From Candidatus Goldiibacteriota bacterium (GTDB lineage: Bacteria > Oederibacteriota > PGYV01), in the NCBI GenBank assembly GCA_016937715.1, contig JAFGWA010000023.1, positions 1-47,258 of the forward strand: 47,258 nt of DNA. The letters run 5' to 3'. The translations under genes and the position numbers were made by a program. Shown here in pieces: positions 35,849-43,962 of this stretch (position 1 is its first letter; every line of letters starts with the position of its first letter). The notes under the pieces are model-generated. The model saw only the letters and a list, made by a program, of their open reading frames with translations. It was not told where the DNA came from and did not search any database.

Positions 35849-36916
35849 TTAAACGCGGCTTTTCAATGCCGCAGTATTTTTTACCGCTTCAAAAACATCC
35901 GCCGCGCTTATCTTTTTCATGCATTCAATATCCCTGTCAGGGCACTGCGTCTTATCGCACGGCGCGCAGCTAAGCGCGCTTGCCACAGCGGGATAATAAG
36001 GGTTATCGCGCGGATTCCACGAAATACTGTTTGTGGGCCCGAATACCGTAACCGCCGGCGTCTTCATAGCCACCGCAATATGTTTGGGCGCGCCGTCATT
36101 TGTAACCAGCACATCCATCTGACCTATAAGCGCCGCAAGTTCCTTAAGCGATGTCTGCGGCGCTATTATTATACCCTGTTTTACCGGGCAATTCTTCAAT
36201 ACTTTTTCGGCCATGTGCTGTTCACCTGGGCCCCAAAGCACAATTACAGAACTTTTCTTTATGCCGTTTAAAATAAGCCCTGCCAATTCGCCAAACTTCT
36301 CTTCAGGCCAGCGTTTTGTGGGCCATGTGCCTGACGGGTTAATGCCTATAACCGGGCCGCCGGACTTAACGGTATTTATAAACTGCGCCGCCTTTGCCTT
36401 TTCCGCTTCCGGAATTATAAAATCAAGTTCTTCACCGTCTTCGGGAATACCTATTGCCGTCAATAACTGCGTGTGGTAATGAACATTGTACATCGGGTCC
36501 TGCGCCGGTTTTACTTTAATATTATACAGATACTTTCTTATCCTGAAAGTAAACCCGGCCCTGTAACGCGCGCCGCTTAAAAAAGCCATAAGCGCGGAGC
36601 GCAGGTTGCCAAACAGGTCAAAAACAAGGTCGTATTTATTCCCCGCAAGCGCCGTGTAAAATTTAAAATCATTAAAAGCTTTGACAATAAAATTCGCGCT
36701 TTTATACCTGTTTTTATCAAACACTGTCACATTTGAAAGGTACGGATTCCCTTCAAGTATTTTTGCCGGAAAAGGCGCGGCCACGTAATCTATCACCGCG
36801 TCAGGCAGCGCTTTTTTAAGCGCGCGTATAAAAGGCGTGGTTAAAAGCACATCGCCTATTGCGCCGGGGCGTATTATTAACACCCTTTTTATTTTAGACA
36901 ACTCAACTTTAACCAC
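35849..36916 (-). CDS. glycosyltransferase family 9 (heptosyltransferase-like)
   Basis: 355 residues, two Rossmann-like halves of a GT-B enzyme. The N-terminal motif IIRPGAIGDVLLTTPFIRAL (about 14-33) is the GT9 acceptor-side signature. The C-terminal half has GINPSGTWPTKRWPEEKFGE and LVTNDGAPKHIAVAMKTPAV followed by TVFGPT, matching the nucleotide-sugar binding site of WaaC/WaaF-type enzymes. A cysteine cluster follows (SCAPCDKTQCPDRDIECMKK), common in GT9 members. The usual NDSG reads NDGA here, a mild variation. The adjacent O-antigen ligase-like gene (8 bp) suggests a role in LPS core or another envelope polysaccharide. Heptose as donor sugar is inference. Confidence 0.88.
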   Translation of the reverse strand: MVKVELSKIKRVLIIRPGAIGDVLLTTPFIRALKKALPDAVIDYVAAPFPAKILEGNPYLSNVTVFDKNRYKSANFIVKAFNDFKFYTALAGNKYDLVFDLFGNLRSALMAFLSGARYRAGFTFRIRKYLYNIKVKPAQDPMYNVHYHTQLLTAIGIPEDGEELDFIIPEAEKAKAAQFINTVKSGGPVIGINPSGTWPTKRWPEEKFGELAGLILNGIKKSSVIVLWGPGEQHMAEKVLKNCPVKQGIIIAPQTSLKELAALIGQMDVLVTNDGAPKHIAVAMKTPAVTVFGPTNSISWNPRDNPYYPAVASALSCAPCDKTQCPDRDIECMKKISAADVFEAVKNTAALKSRV

Positions 36917-36924
36917 GTTGCTCC

Positions 36925-38115
36925 TTATTGGCCATGAATTCTTGGCCGTAAAGAAATTCCCGTAAGAAACCAGAACATTAAAGCAACCTGAGAAGAAAAC
37001 AGGTTATATTCAAATAATCCGTTTATCAAAAATACAACAGTCACCGCGGCAAAAGCAATAAGCGCGTGTTTGTCATAGCCTGTGGATTTAATCGCGCCGC
37101 GTATCTGCGTTATTAACAGCGATACAAAAAGCCATATTAAAGCCGCCAGCCCCACAAGCCCGTCAATTACCGCCACCTGAATCGCGGTATTATGAAGGTG
37201 CCCCTGCTGACGCTCCCGCGCTTCCGGATGAATATACTGTGAATATATTTTACCCACGTTGGCGGTGCCTATGCCAAGCCACGGGTTATCTTTTATCATT
37301 TTAATTCCGCTTTCCCACATATAAGCGCGCTCAATATTAGAAGTCCCTTTATTCGTATTAAACGAACTCATTGCCCTTTTACCCACCGCCGTGTCTTTAA
37401 GGGCAAAACCCGCAGCCGCCATAACTACAAGAAAAATCACAAAGTATTTTTTCCCTGCCATAAAAAAAACAATTGCCAATCCGCACAAAGCTGCCAGCCA
37501 TGAGCCCCTGGTAAATGTAAAAACCAGCCCAAGCCCCGCGAAAAAAGAACCAAACGAGTACAAAATAACATTCATCCTTTTGACGCTTAGCGACTTTAAT
37601 TCAGCCGCCATAAATCCCGCAAGCACCACGCACGCCATTGCAAGCATACCGCCCGCGTGCATGTGGTTGCCGGAAAAAGAGACAGCCCGAAAATCCGCTT
37701 CGTGCATTATTAACCTGTGATAAATGCCCGTGGCAAAAGCGTACCCGCCTACAAATATCGCCCCTGCCGCAAAAAACCGCATAAGCATCTCTTTATTAAT
37801 GGAGCCGCGGGAGATATAAGCCGCAAGAAAAACCGCGCCCATTATATAAGCCTTTTTGAAGTCTTTTATGCTGTTCAAAGGGTCAATTCCAAATGCCGCG
37901 GCAGTAAAGTGAATGAATATGAAAGCGAAAAAAGGGATAAGGATGAATTTGCTTATATTAAAAGCGGTTTCATCCTTCTGCTTTACAAGCAGGACAATCC
38001 ACAAAACCAGCGACAGGATATAGAATATCTCCGCCATTGTGATGGACACAGCAGATGCCGCCGCATACCCGCACAAAGCCCAGAAAGCGCCTGTTTTAAG
38101 GTCAAATTTAACCAT
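36925..38115 (-). CDS. O-antigen ligase / Wzy-like polysaccharide membrane protein
   Basis: 396 residues with about 11-12 hydrophobic segments. The Wzy_C/WaaL-type signature is visible around the large periplasmic loop: TFTRGSWLAALCGLA (about 200-215), NPWLGIGTANVGKIYSQYIH, and EARERQQGHLHNTAIQVAVI, followed by DGLVGLAALIWL. WaaL joins O-antigen to lipid A-core in the periplasm; Wzy polymerases and some other ligases share the fold. AAAGGAG lies about 7 bases before the ATG. It is the first gene of the long minus-strand run (38115 down to 21052). The neighbouring GT9 enzyme favours a role in LPS or surface glycan. Confidence 0.83.
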   Translation of the reverse strand: MVKFDLKTGAFWALCGYAAASAVSITMAEIFYILSLVLWIVLLVKQKDETAFNISKFILIPFFAFIFIHFTAAAFGIDPLNSIKDFKKAYIMGAVFLAAYISRGSINKEMLMRFFAAGAIFVGGYAFATGIYHRLIMHEADFRAVSFSGNHMHAGGMLAMACVVLAGFMAAELKSLSVKRMNVILYSFGSFFAGLGLVFTFTRGSWLAALCGLAIVFFMAGKKYFVIFLVVMAAAGFALKDTAVGKRAMSSFNTNKGTSNIERAYMWESGIKMIKDNPWLGIGTANVGKIYSQYIHPEARERQQGHLHNTAIQVAVIDGLVGLAALIWLFVSLLITQIRGAIKSTGYDKHALIAFAAVTVVFLINGLFEYNLFSSQVALMFWFLTGISLRPRIHGQ

Positions 38116-38184
38116 TTCCAGCTCCTTTATATATAATAATATAATATTATAAACTAATATGGAAGTTATGGCAAACAGATAAAA

Positions 38185-38280
38185 TGGAGGCTTTGATGCT
38201 TGGAGGCTTTGATGCTTGGAGGCTTTGATGCTTGGAAGATCGGAAAATCGGTGTGGTAGACGCGGGTCTTCAGCCCGCGG
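38185..38280 (+). repeat. left arm of island-flanking inverted repeat module
   Basis: Three perfect 16-bp units TGGAGGCTTTGATGCT (38185-38200, 38201-38216, 38217-38232) are followed by a spacer and a 39-bp sequence ending in a type A palindrome. The last 39 bp (38242-38280) are exactly inverted at 39901-39939. The GATGCTTGGA core of the tandem units also appears, inverted, in the right arm. The 326-bp gap between the O-antigen ligase-like gene and the three-TM gene holds only this arm and further repeats. Confidence 0.8.
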
Positions 38281-38309
38281 TAGTTGACCTTGTTCTTGTC
38301 TTTTCGCCC

Positions 38310-38393
38310 TGGTAGCCGCGTCCTTTTAGGGCGCGTTGTTTTGAGTTTGAATTGAATTTTCGTATTGTCAGACGCAGGTCTTTAAGCCCGCGG
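38310..38393 (+). repeat. type B repeat followed by a degenerate type A repeat
   Basis: Type B (38310-38340) starts TGGTAGCCGCGTCCTTTTAG and forms a 7-bp stem CGCGTCC/GGGCGCG (one T-G pair) with loop TTTTA, followed by TTGTTTT. A degenerate type A (38366-38393) follows after an A/T-rich linker. The same B-linker-A order recurs at 46900-46984. The hairpin plus T-run resembles a terminator in the plus orientation. Confidence 0.7.
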
Positions 38394-38441
38394 TATTTGA
38401 TTTTATTTAAGTATTACCCTTCTATTTCCCCGTTTATAGAT

Positions 38442-38831
38442 TCAATTATTAAATATACCGCCATATGTTATATTGCCAATATTAAACACTTCACAAACCA
38501 CAACCAGAACCATTAACAAAACAAAAACCCCGGCAAAAAAAAGTATTTGTTGAGTTAACAGGATATCGCCTTTATCATTCTTTTTTCTAATAATTCTCAG
38601 TATTATCGGCAAAATCATCCAAACCCAGCTAAGCGAGTAAAAAAACAGAAAGAATACCACTTTATAGAACCTTGTATTTTCATCACTTAAATCAAGAACC
38701 AACAAATAAGACAGTAAATTAATAATAATCCCAATAAAACCTAACGGAGTTAAAGCAGAAGTCCAAAATTTTGTGCTATTTTTATCTTCTTCTTCATTCA
38801 AGTCTTTAATCTTCTTTAGTATTCCACCCAT
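38442..38831 (-). CDS. hypothetical three-TM membrane protein of the HEPN/MNT island
   Basis: 129 residues from the ATG at 38831. This start is chosen over one 13 codons upstream because GGGGAG lies 7 bases before it. A charged cytoplasmic N-terminus (KKIKDLNEEEDKNSTK) precedes three hydrophobic segments, about 26-48 (LGFIGIIINLLSYLLVL), 56-80 (VVFFLFFYSLSWVWMILPII) and 92-116 (ILFFAGVFVLLMVLVVVCEV). No family is recognised. It is downstream of the HEPN gene on the same strand (73 bp), inside the inverted-repeat-bounded island. A link to the HEPN/MNT pair is suggested only by position. Confidence 0.6.
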   Translation of the reverse strand: MGGILKKIKDLNEEEDKNSTKFWTSALTPLGFIGIIINLLSYLLVLDLSDENTRFYKVVFFLFFYSLSWVWMILPIILRIIRKKNDKGDILLTQQILFFAGVFVLLMVLVVVCEVFNIGNITYGGIFNN

Positions 38832-38904
38832 AAACACTCCCCGCCAATTCTCAAACACCGGCAAATACAACCTTTAACTTACACCCGTCAGCATAGCTAT
38901 ATTA

Positions 38905-39288
38905 TTATCTTCTATACCCCATGTTTTTTCTTATTATTTTTCTGCAAATCCCCGATATTTCCAGAGCCTGTTCCGCATCTTTCTTTTCGGCGTCTTCAAA
39001 AGGATACCTTGCAGCCACTGCATAAGCGGTAAGAGAAACAAACCGATTTTTATAAACTAAAATGTCAGGAACAAATTCCGCTACCGATTCAACAAGCATT
39101 CTTATATCATGAGTTTTGGGTATGTCCCTTCCCTTTTCCTGCAACACGCCTTTAAGATATTTTTCGCATGATTGCTGCGCGTGGAAACACACCGAATTGT
39201 AAAAATGCTCGCGTGATTTAAAAGCATATAGAGCAAGATTAAGGTCTTCTTCCGCTTTCTTTACCCATGCTTTTGTCTCCGGTTTCAA
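38905..39288 (-). CDS. HEPN-domain protein of a HEPN/MNT pair
   Basis: 127 residues, all-helical HEPN fold of the PF05168-like type: WVKKAEEDLNLALYAF (8-23), FHAQQSCEKYLKGVL (35-49), THDIRMLV (59-66) and ARYPFEDAEKKDAEQAL (93-109). In HEPN/MNT pairs the HEPN protein is often an RNase toxin silenced by the nucleotidyltransferase partner. The canonical C-terminal RX4-6H RNase motif is not obvious: the conserved R94-Y-P is not followed by a histidine. An R54-x5-H60 exists but sits in the loop between helices. It overlaps the MNT gene by 4 bp, the standard arrangement. Nuclease toxicity is therefore uncertain. Confidence 0.85.
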   Translation of the reverse strand: MKPETKAWVKKAEEDLNLALYAFKSREHFYNSVCFHAQQSCEKYLKGVLQEKGRDIPKTHDIRMLVESVAEFVPDILVYKNRFVSLTAYAVAARYPFEDAEKKDAEQALEISGICRKIIRKNMGYRR

Positions 39289-39605
39289 AGCTTAATACCC
39301 TGTGACATGGCTTTTTTTGTCAGCATATCTTCAGGATATTTTTTCAGATATTTTTTGTTTCTTACAACAATATCAACCGGGAATTCCGCCGGAAAAGACC
39401 CGCTTAACGAAGTATAAATATCAGCGGCCTGTTTTATGGTCCTTTCTTCCGATTCCGAAACTACCATAAGGTCTATATCGCTGTCAGGGCCGGGATTTCC
39501 ATAAGCATATGACCCAAAAAGAATAACATCTTTAGCGCCGTGTTCTTTTTTTATAAATTCAGCCATCTTTTTAACTGTTTTCATGATATTTTTTTTACCG
39601 GACAT
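39285..39605 (-). CDS. MNT-type nucleotidyltransferase (probable antitoxin)
   Basis: 106 residues, minimal pol-beta-superfamily nucleotidyltransferase. The signature FGSYAYGNPGPDSDIDLMVV (30-49) supplies the GS motif and the metal-binding Asp pair D43 and D45; a third acidic residue is D78 in FPVDIVV. In characterised HEPN/MNT modules the MNT protein transfers AMP to a tyrosine of the HEPN toxin. It is the upstream gene and overlaps HEPN by 4 bp. The active site is intact, so enzymatic activity is plausible. The substrate is inferred from the family. Confidence 0.88.
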   Translation of the reverse strand: MSGKKNIMKTVKKMAEFIKKEHGAKDVILFGSYAYGNPGPDSDIDLMVVSESEERTIKQAADIYTSLSGSFPAEFPVDIVVRNKKYLKKYPEDMLTKKAMSQGIKL

Positions 39606-39900
39606 AAACCACCAATTATTATAAATTTGTCTTAAACCGTTTTTTACTATGGTTCAACAATTCTTATCTTAAAATAATTTTACCCGATTAACACATATGC
39701 TTCAAGACAAAAAAAACCGAGACCCCAAACTGCCGCGCCTTGCCTCCTCCGCCATAGCAGCTTATTTGCTGCGGCGGCCGGGAAAAGGATGCGGCTACCA
39801 CACATTTAATTCAAGAAATAACACCCACCCATTAAATTAAAAACGAGACGCAATATATTGCGTCTCTACAATAGAAAACAAACAGAAGACACATCAAAAG
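39606..39900. other. intergenic region with type D palindrome and a large hairpin
   Basis: No gene is seen. A GC-rich imperfect hairpin lies at about 39749-39777 (CCGCC..GCAGC TTATTT GCTGC GGCGG), and a perfect type D palindrome at 39845-39866. The rest is AT-rich. It belongs to the repeat-dense right side of the HEPN/MNT island. Confidence 0.55.
39845..39866. repeat. type D palindrome, perfect copy
   Basis: A 22-bp perfect inverted repeat whose left half is GAGACGCAATA. A related imperfect copy lies at 4413-4438, in both cases close to a type A repeat. Confidence 0.75.
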
Positions 39901-39977
39901 CCGCGGGCTGAAGACCCGCGTCTACCACACCGATTTTCCAAGCATCCAAGCATCCAAGCATCTAAGCATCCAAGCAT
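39901..39977 (-). repeat. right arm of island-flanking inverted repeat module
   Basis: An exact inverted copy (39901-39939) of the 39 bp at 38242-38280 is followed by five 8-bp units CCAAGCAT (39938-39977, the fourth with a C to T change). The tandem units end 5 bp from the stop codon of the LacI-family gene. The array differs from the left arm in unit length (8 against 16 bp) but shares the core. Confidence 0.8.
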
Positions 39978-39982
39978 CTGCC

Positions 39983-41005
39983 CTACCTCTGCTTTACCGA
40001 GCCGCCCATGATAAACTCTGTCGGGACGACTGTCTTTTCCTTTACTGTCCTTTTCTTATTCATTATATCCAGCAGTATATTTACCGCTTTTTTTCCCATT
40101 TCTTCTTTTGGCACATTAACCGTGGCAATGGACGGGATAAAGTGGCGGGCAAGTTCTATATTGTCAAAACCCACCACAGAGATATCGTCCGGCACTTTTA
40201 ACCCTGCGTCTTTAAGCATATTTATCGCCAGTATCGCGTTTATGTCGTTGCACATGAAAAGCGCGTCCGGCCTGTCATTACCTTCAATTACCTTTTTCAT
40301 CCACGCGTAAGGATCATCCGCCTCTTCCTGATTTTCCCGGCAGAACACTATCATGTTATCATCCACCGGCAGGCCGTTGGCAATAAGAGCCCTTTTATAA
40401 CCGTCGCGCCTTAAAAGAAAACTGTACCTTCCGTTTCGCGACATATAGGCAATTTTTTTATGCCCAAGTTTTATCAGCTGTTCCACGGCGTTAAACGCGC
40501 CGCCTTCGTTATCGGCGACTATGCAGTCAGCTTTATCCGTGTCATATGAATTATCTATCATAACCACGGGAATTCCCCTGTCTATTATCATTTCCGCGTA
40601 GTCAGCCGGCATATGCCCAAGAAGTATAAGCCCGTCAACGCTTTTTTCCTTTATTATCTTAGGCAGTTCCATCGCTTCAATCTGCTCTTTTTTAACCACG
40701 TTGGTAACAAGGTTAAAATCCGTTTCCACCAGTATTTCTTCGATACCTTCAAGTATTTTTGAATAAAACGGATTTGTAATTACAGGCGCGCGGTAAAACC
40801 TGCCCGATACCACGCCTATGTTTTCTGTTTTTCTCATGGCAAGGGCGCGCGCAAAACGCGAAGGTTCATAGTTTAATTCTTTGGCTATTATCTTTACCGC
40901 TTCCTTTGTTTTATCCCCCACGTCTTTTCGGTCGTTTAACGCCTTGGAAGCGGTGGAAATGGAAACCCCGGCTTTTTTGGCAACGTCATATATCGTTATT
41001 TTCAT
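39983..41005 (-). CDS. LacI-family transcriptional regulator
   Basis: 340 residues. The DNA-binding helix-turn-helix and hinge are typical: TIYDVAKKAGVSISTASKAL (3-22), NDRKDVGDKT, LNYEPSRFARALA with the hinge helix, then the periplasmic-binding-protein-like sensor fold (about 60-340). It includes DGLILLGH, GIPVVMIDNS, LGHKKIAYMSRN, DALFMCNDINAI and DISVVGFDNIELARHFIPSI, closing with NVPKEEMGKKAVNILL. Members usually respond to sugars or nucleosides. It starts 11 bp after a TPR gene, so it appears to be the last gene of the PorV-OmpA/TPR operon. No catabolic genes adjoin it, so the ligand and targets are unknown. Confidence 0.93.
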   Translation of the reverse strand: MKITIYDVAKKAGVSISTASKALNDRKDVGDKTKEAVKIIAKELNYEPSRFARALAMRKTENIGVVSGRFYRAPVITNPFYSKILEGIEEILVETDFNLVTNVVKKEQIEAMELPKIIKEKSVDGLILLGHMPADYAEMIIDRGIPVVMIDNSYDTDKADCIVADNEGGAFNAVEQLIKLGHKKIAYMSRNGRYSFLLRRDGYKRALIANGLPVDDNMIVFCRENQEEADDPYAWMKKVIEGNDRPDALFMCNDINAILAINMLKDAGLKVPDDISVVGFDNIELARHFIPSIATVNVPKEEMGKKAVNILLDIMNKKRTVKEKTVVPTEFIMGGSVKQR

Positions 41006-41016
41006 CCCCGCCCCTT

Positions 41017-42891
41017 TTATCTGCTTAACTTTTTTATGGCAGCAAGTTTCTCTCTGGCCCTTGCGATATTTTTCTTTGCTTCAGCGTGACCCGGGTCCAT
41101 TGCAATGACTTTGCCCCATACCGCTATTGCCGCTTCAATCTCGCCGTTTACGTATTTATCAACGCCTTCGTAATAAAGCGATTTTAAAGCTTTGGCGTCC
41201 ACAGACGCTTTACTTTGAGTTCCTGTAAGTTTTTCTATCCCGCTGTTTGCCTCTTCGTTATTGGGATCTATCGCAAGCACTTTCTGGTAATACGACTTGG
41301 CTTTTTCCGGCGAGGATTTATTCTGCCTGGCAAGGCTTAGATATTTATCCTTATCCGCTTCTATTTTCTGATTTACCTTTGTTATTCCGTCACGGGCCGA
41401 TGAATTTCCGGAATCATATTTAAGCACATCATTAAACTTCTGCAGTGCTTTTCTGTAGTCTTGTTTTACTTTTTTATCGCTGCCGCTGAAAAACTTTTCC
41501 GCCTGTATCAAAAGCGCCTTTATCTTTGCGTCGCGGGAAGCCCTTGCGGCGCGTATTTTTTCATCCACCGCCTTCGCCTTTGCGCCGGTAAGCAGTTTCT
41601 TTAACTCGTAATATTCATCCACCGCTTCCGTGTATTTTTCCTGGTTAAGATAAAGCTTTGCCTGCTTTTCCTTTGCGGAAATAAGCTCGCTTATATTTTT
41701 TTCAACTTTTGCCATTCCGTCTTTCGCTTCCCCGTTATCCGGATTTACCTGAAGTACATAATACCAGGCGTTATATGCCCCTCCCACATCGCCCGCTTCA
41801 AAAGCTTTTTTGCCTTTTTCAAGGTAATCGGGAACCTGCTTTGAAATACTTTCGTTTACAGAAGACAGGTATTTCTGTGCTTCGCTGTCGCCCGGTTTTA
41901 CCTTAAGCGCAAGGGTAAACTGCTCTTTTGCCTTTAAGAATTCTTCTTCCGTCAGGTATGTGGTGCCGCTGCTAAGGTAATAGTCATATCCGGTGGTCTT
42001 TACCTGCGCTAAAAGAGAGAAGGTGGAAGAGTCTCCCGGATTAAGTTTCTTGGCGGTTTCCAGCTCTTCAATGGCTTCTTTATACATATTCCTGTAATAG
42101 TATGCCATCCCCAGGTTGTAATGCGCGTCGGAAAAGTTCGGGTTAATATTAATTGCCTTTTTATACGCGGTTATCATCTTATCGTACTCTTTTTTCTTAA
42201 AGTAATTAAGGCCAAGTAGATACTGAGCGTTAAAGTTTTCCGGATTTGCCTTTACAACCTCTTTAAGATTTTCTATAGCCTTGTCCGCGTTTTCCCTTTT
42301 ATGATATATAAGCCCCAGAAGCTCCCTGCATTCCAGATGCTTGGGTTTTATATCAATACACTTTTCAAAGTTGATAAGAGCGTCTCCAAAGATATTCTTT
42401 TTATAATACGACTGCCCAAGCCTGAAATACGCCTCTGACATTTCATCGTATTTTTTTTCTATGCTTTTGGTAAAAGCTTCTATTGCTTTGTCCAGATTTT
42501 CCTTGCGCAGATAAGCAAGCCCCGCATAAAAATAGTTTGCCCCGTCCGCGGGATTTAACTGCGATGCCTTGTCAAAGTATTTTATGGCTTCATCATCGTT
42601 ATTCTTAAAATTATAATAAATTATCCCCGCGATCTGCGCCGCGGAAAAATCCACCTTTTCATGCGAAGCTTTGTCGTCTTTATTTATTTCCAGCACCTTT
42701 TTCATCGTATCAAGCGCTTCGTCGTGCCTGTTTTCATTGTAATAAGCCAGCCCAAGGTTAAAGCGTTTTACAACATTATTGCCGTCAAGCTCCACGGCTT
42801 TTTTGTATTCTTCCACGGACGCAAATACCGCGGATGAAAGAAAAACCGCCAATACCGCGGTTAGCAGCCGTTTAATAAAAGTTTTTTTCAT
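41017..42891 (-). CDS. secreted TPR-repeat protein
   Basis: 624 residues. A signal peptide (about 1-24, ending SSAVFA) precedes at least ten TPR-like helix pairs through most of the chain. Examples are VVKRFNLGLAYYNENRHDEA, ADGANYFYAGLAYLRKENLD, AYFRLGQSYYKKNIFGDALI, NAQYLLGLNYFKKKEYDKMI and FSDAHYNLGMAYYYRNMYKE. The second half (about 340-620) has looser TPR units with long charged helices. It is 12 bp after the TPR/propeller gene and shares an operon with the PorV-OmpA fusion, so a periplasmic scaffold for that envelope complex is a reasonable guess. No catalytic motif is present. Confidence 0.78.
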   Translation of the reverse strand: MKKTFIKRLLTAVLAVFLSSAVFASVEEYKKAVELDGNNVVKRFNLGLAYYNENRHDEALDTMKKVLEINKDDKASHEKVDFSAAQIAGIIYYNFKNNDDEAIKYFDKASQLNPADGANYFYAGLAYLRKENLDKAIEAFTKSIEKKYDEMSEAYFRLGQSYYKKNIFGDALINFEKCIDIKPKHLECRELLGLIYHKRENADKAIENLKEVVKANPENFNAQYLLGLNYFKKKEYDKMITAYKKAININPNFSDAHYNLGMAYYYRNMYKEAIEELETAKKLNPGDSSTFSLLAQVKTTGYDYYLSSGTTYLTEEEFLKAKEQFTLALKVKPGDSEAQKYLSSVNESISKQVPDYLEKGKKAFEAGDVGGAYNAWYYVLQVNPDNGEAKDGMAKVEKNISELISAKEKQAKLYLNQEKYTEAVDEYYELKKLLTGAKAKAVDEKIRAARASRDAKIKALLIQAEKFFSGSDKKVKQDYRKALQKFNDVLKYDSGNSSARDGITKVNQKIEADKDKYLSLARQNKSSPEKAKSYYQKVLAIDPNNEEANSGIEKLTGTQSKASVDAKALKSLYYEGVDKYVNGEIEAAIAVWGKVIAMDPGHAEAKKNIARAREKLAAIKKLSR

Positions 42892-42903
42892 GTTATTACC
42901 TCC

Positions 42904-43962
42904 CTATTTAGCACCTATTAAAAGGCGCTTTCTTTCAAGTTCTATTAAATTAAAATCACGTTGTCCGTCCTGCAGAAAAATTAGCTTTTCGCCGTACTGG
43001 CTCCATGCCGCCATTAAGACCTTTTTTAACTTAATCTTTCCCAGAAACGAAATATTATTTCCCGTGTTTTCCATAATCCACGGGTTGCCGTTATATATAA
43101 AAACTATCTTTCCGCCTTTCGGAGAAAACAAAAGCATGGGTTCCACGTTTTTCCCGGAAAAGAGCTTTTTAACCTTATTCTTTTTGACGTCATAAACCAT
43201 AATTTTTCTTACCTTTTTTGTAAGAATTGTGTAGCCGATATACCTGCCGTCCCACGACCACTGCGGCGCCTGCCCGCCGGCGGATTGCTTTATTGCCTTT
43301 ATTTTTCTTCCCGCGGCATCATAAATAACAAGATTTTTTTGCTTTTTTCCGCCGTCTTTTTTTACCATAAATTTTCTGTCCGCCGAATACACCCCGTCAA
43401 GTATGTAGTTTCTTACGGGAAAGACTTCTTTTTCAAGACGCGGTACAATCGAAGCCCTGCCGGCGGTTATCTGGTGCGCGTCAAGAGCAAGAATTTTTGC
43501 ACCCTGCTGTTCATCGCTTTTTAAAATTGTAAGGGTCTTGTCAATGGCGGTAAGCACAGGCGTTATTCCAAAACGTTTTTTATATTTGTCCCTTATCGCG
43601 TCCGCTTTGGCATTATCGGGGTAGACTTCCACATAAATATGTATAAGTTTTTCATATGCCTTATCCAGGTGTTTATAATTTTTAAACTTACCCGCCAGGG
43701 CATTAAATACCCTTTCCGATTCTTCATATCTTTCGGTGCGGTACAGCAGGTTTCCAAGGCGGTACATAGCGTCTGCCGCGTAAGTGAATTTGGGATAATC
43801 TTCAATGACCCTGTAAAACAGGTCAATAGCCGCGGCAGAATCGCCAATAGCCGCCTGTGCGTTTGCCCTGTTGTATAAAGCTTCCGGGCTTTCAGCGGAG
43901 TAAATAACAGATGCAAATAAAAGCCCAATTACCGCGGCGGCAAAAAACTTTCTTAATTTCAT
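42904..43962 (-). CDS. TPR plus PD40/TolB-like beta-propeller protein
   Basis: 352 residues. A signal peptide (about 1-22) is followed by TPR units (about 25-135): ALYNRANAQAAIGDSAAAID, FTYAADAMYRLGNLLYRTER and YKHLDKAYEKLIHIY. A TolB/PD40-type propeller segment follows at about 160-345: GRASIVPRLE, WSWDGRYIGYTILTKKVRKI, MLLFSPKGGKIVFIYNGNPW and AAWSQYGEKLIFLQDGQRDF. TPR plus PD40 is the front half of PorE, the peptidoglycan-anchoring T9SS protein. The OmpA half is supplied by the preceding gene, with which it shares one base in a TAATG overlap. The PorE link is inference from domain order and coupling. Confidence 0.72.
   Translation of the reverse strand: MKLRKFFAAAVIGLLFASVIYSAESPEALYNRANAQAAIGDSAAAIDLFYRVIEDYPKFTYAADAMYRLGNLLYRTERYEESERVFNALAGKFKNYKHLDKAYEKLIHIYVEVYPDNAKADAIRDKYKKRFGITPVLTAIDKTLTILKSDEQQGAKILALDAHQITAGRASIVPRLEKEVFPVRNYILDGVYSADRKFMVKKDGGKKQKNLVIYDAAGRKIKAIKQSAGGQAPQWSWDGRYIGYTILTKKVRKIMVYDVKKNKVKKLFSGKNVEPMLLFSPKGGKIVFIYNGNPWIMENTGNNISFLGKIKLKKVLMAAWSQYGEKLIFLQDGQRDFNLIELERKRLLIGAK

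Noticed and set aside
38185-38232. Integrative-element attachment site
   Set aside because: The units are inverted, not direct, relative to the far side, and no integrase or tRNA gene is nearby.
39749-39777. tRNA-like or structured RNA gene
   Set aside because: Only one long GC-rich hairpin is present, with no cloverleaf or conserved loops; it is more like another repeat.
39938-39977. Possible CRISPR array (regular short repeats)
   Set aside because: Units are 8 bp and directly adjacent with no spacers, and no cas genes are present. It is a simple tandem repeat.
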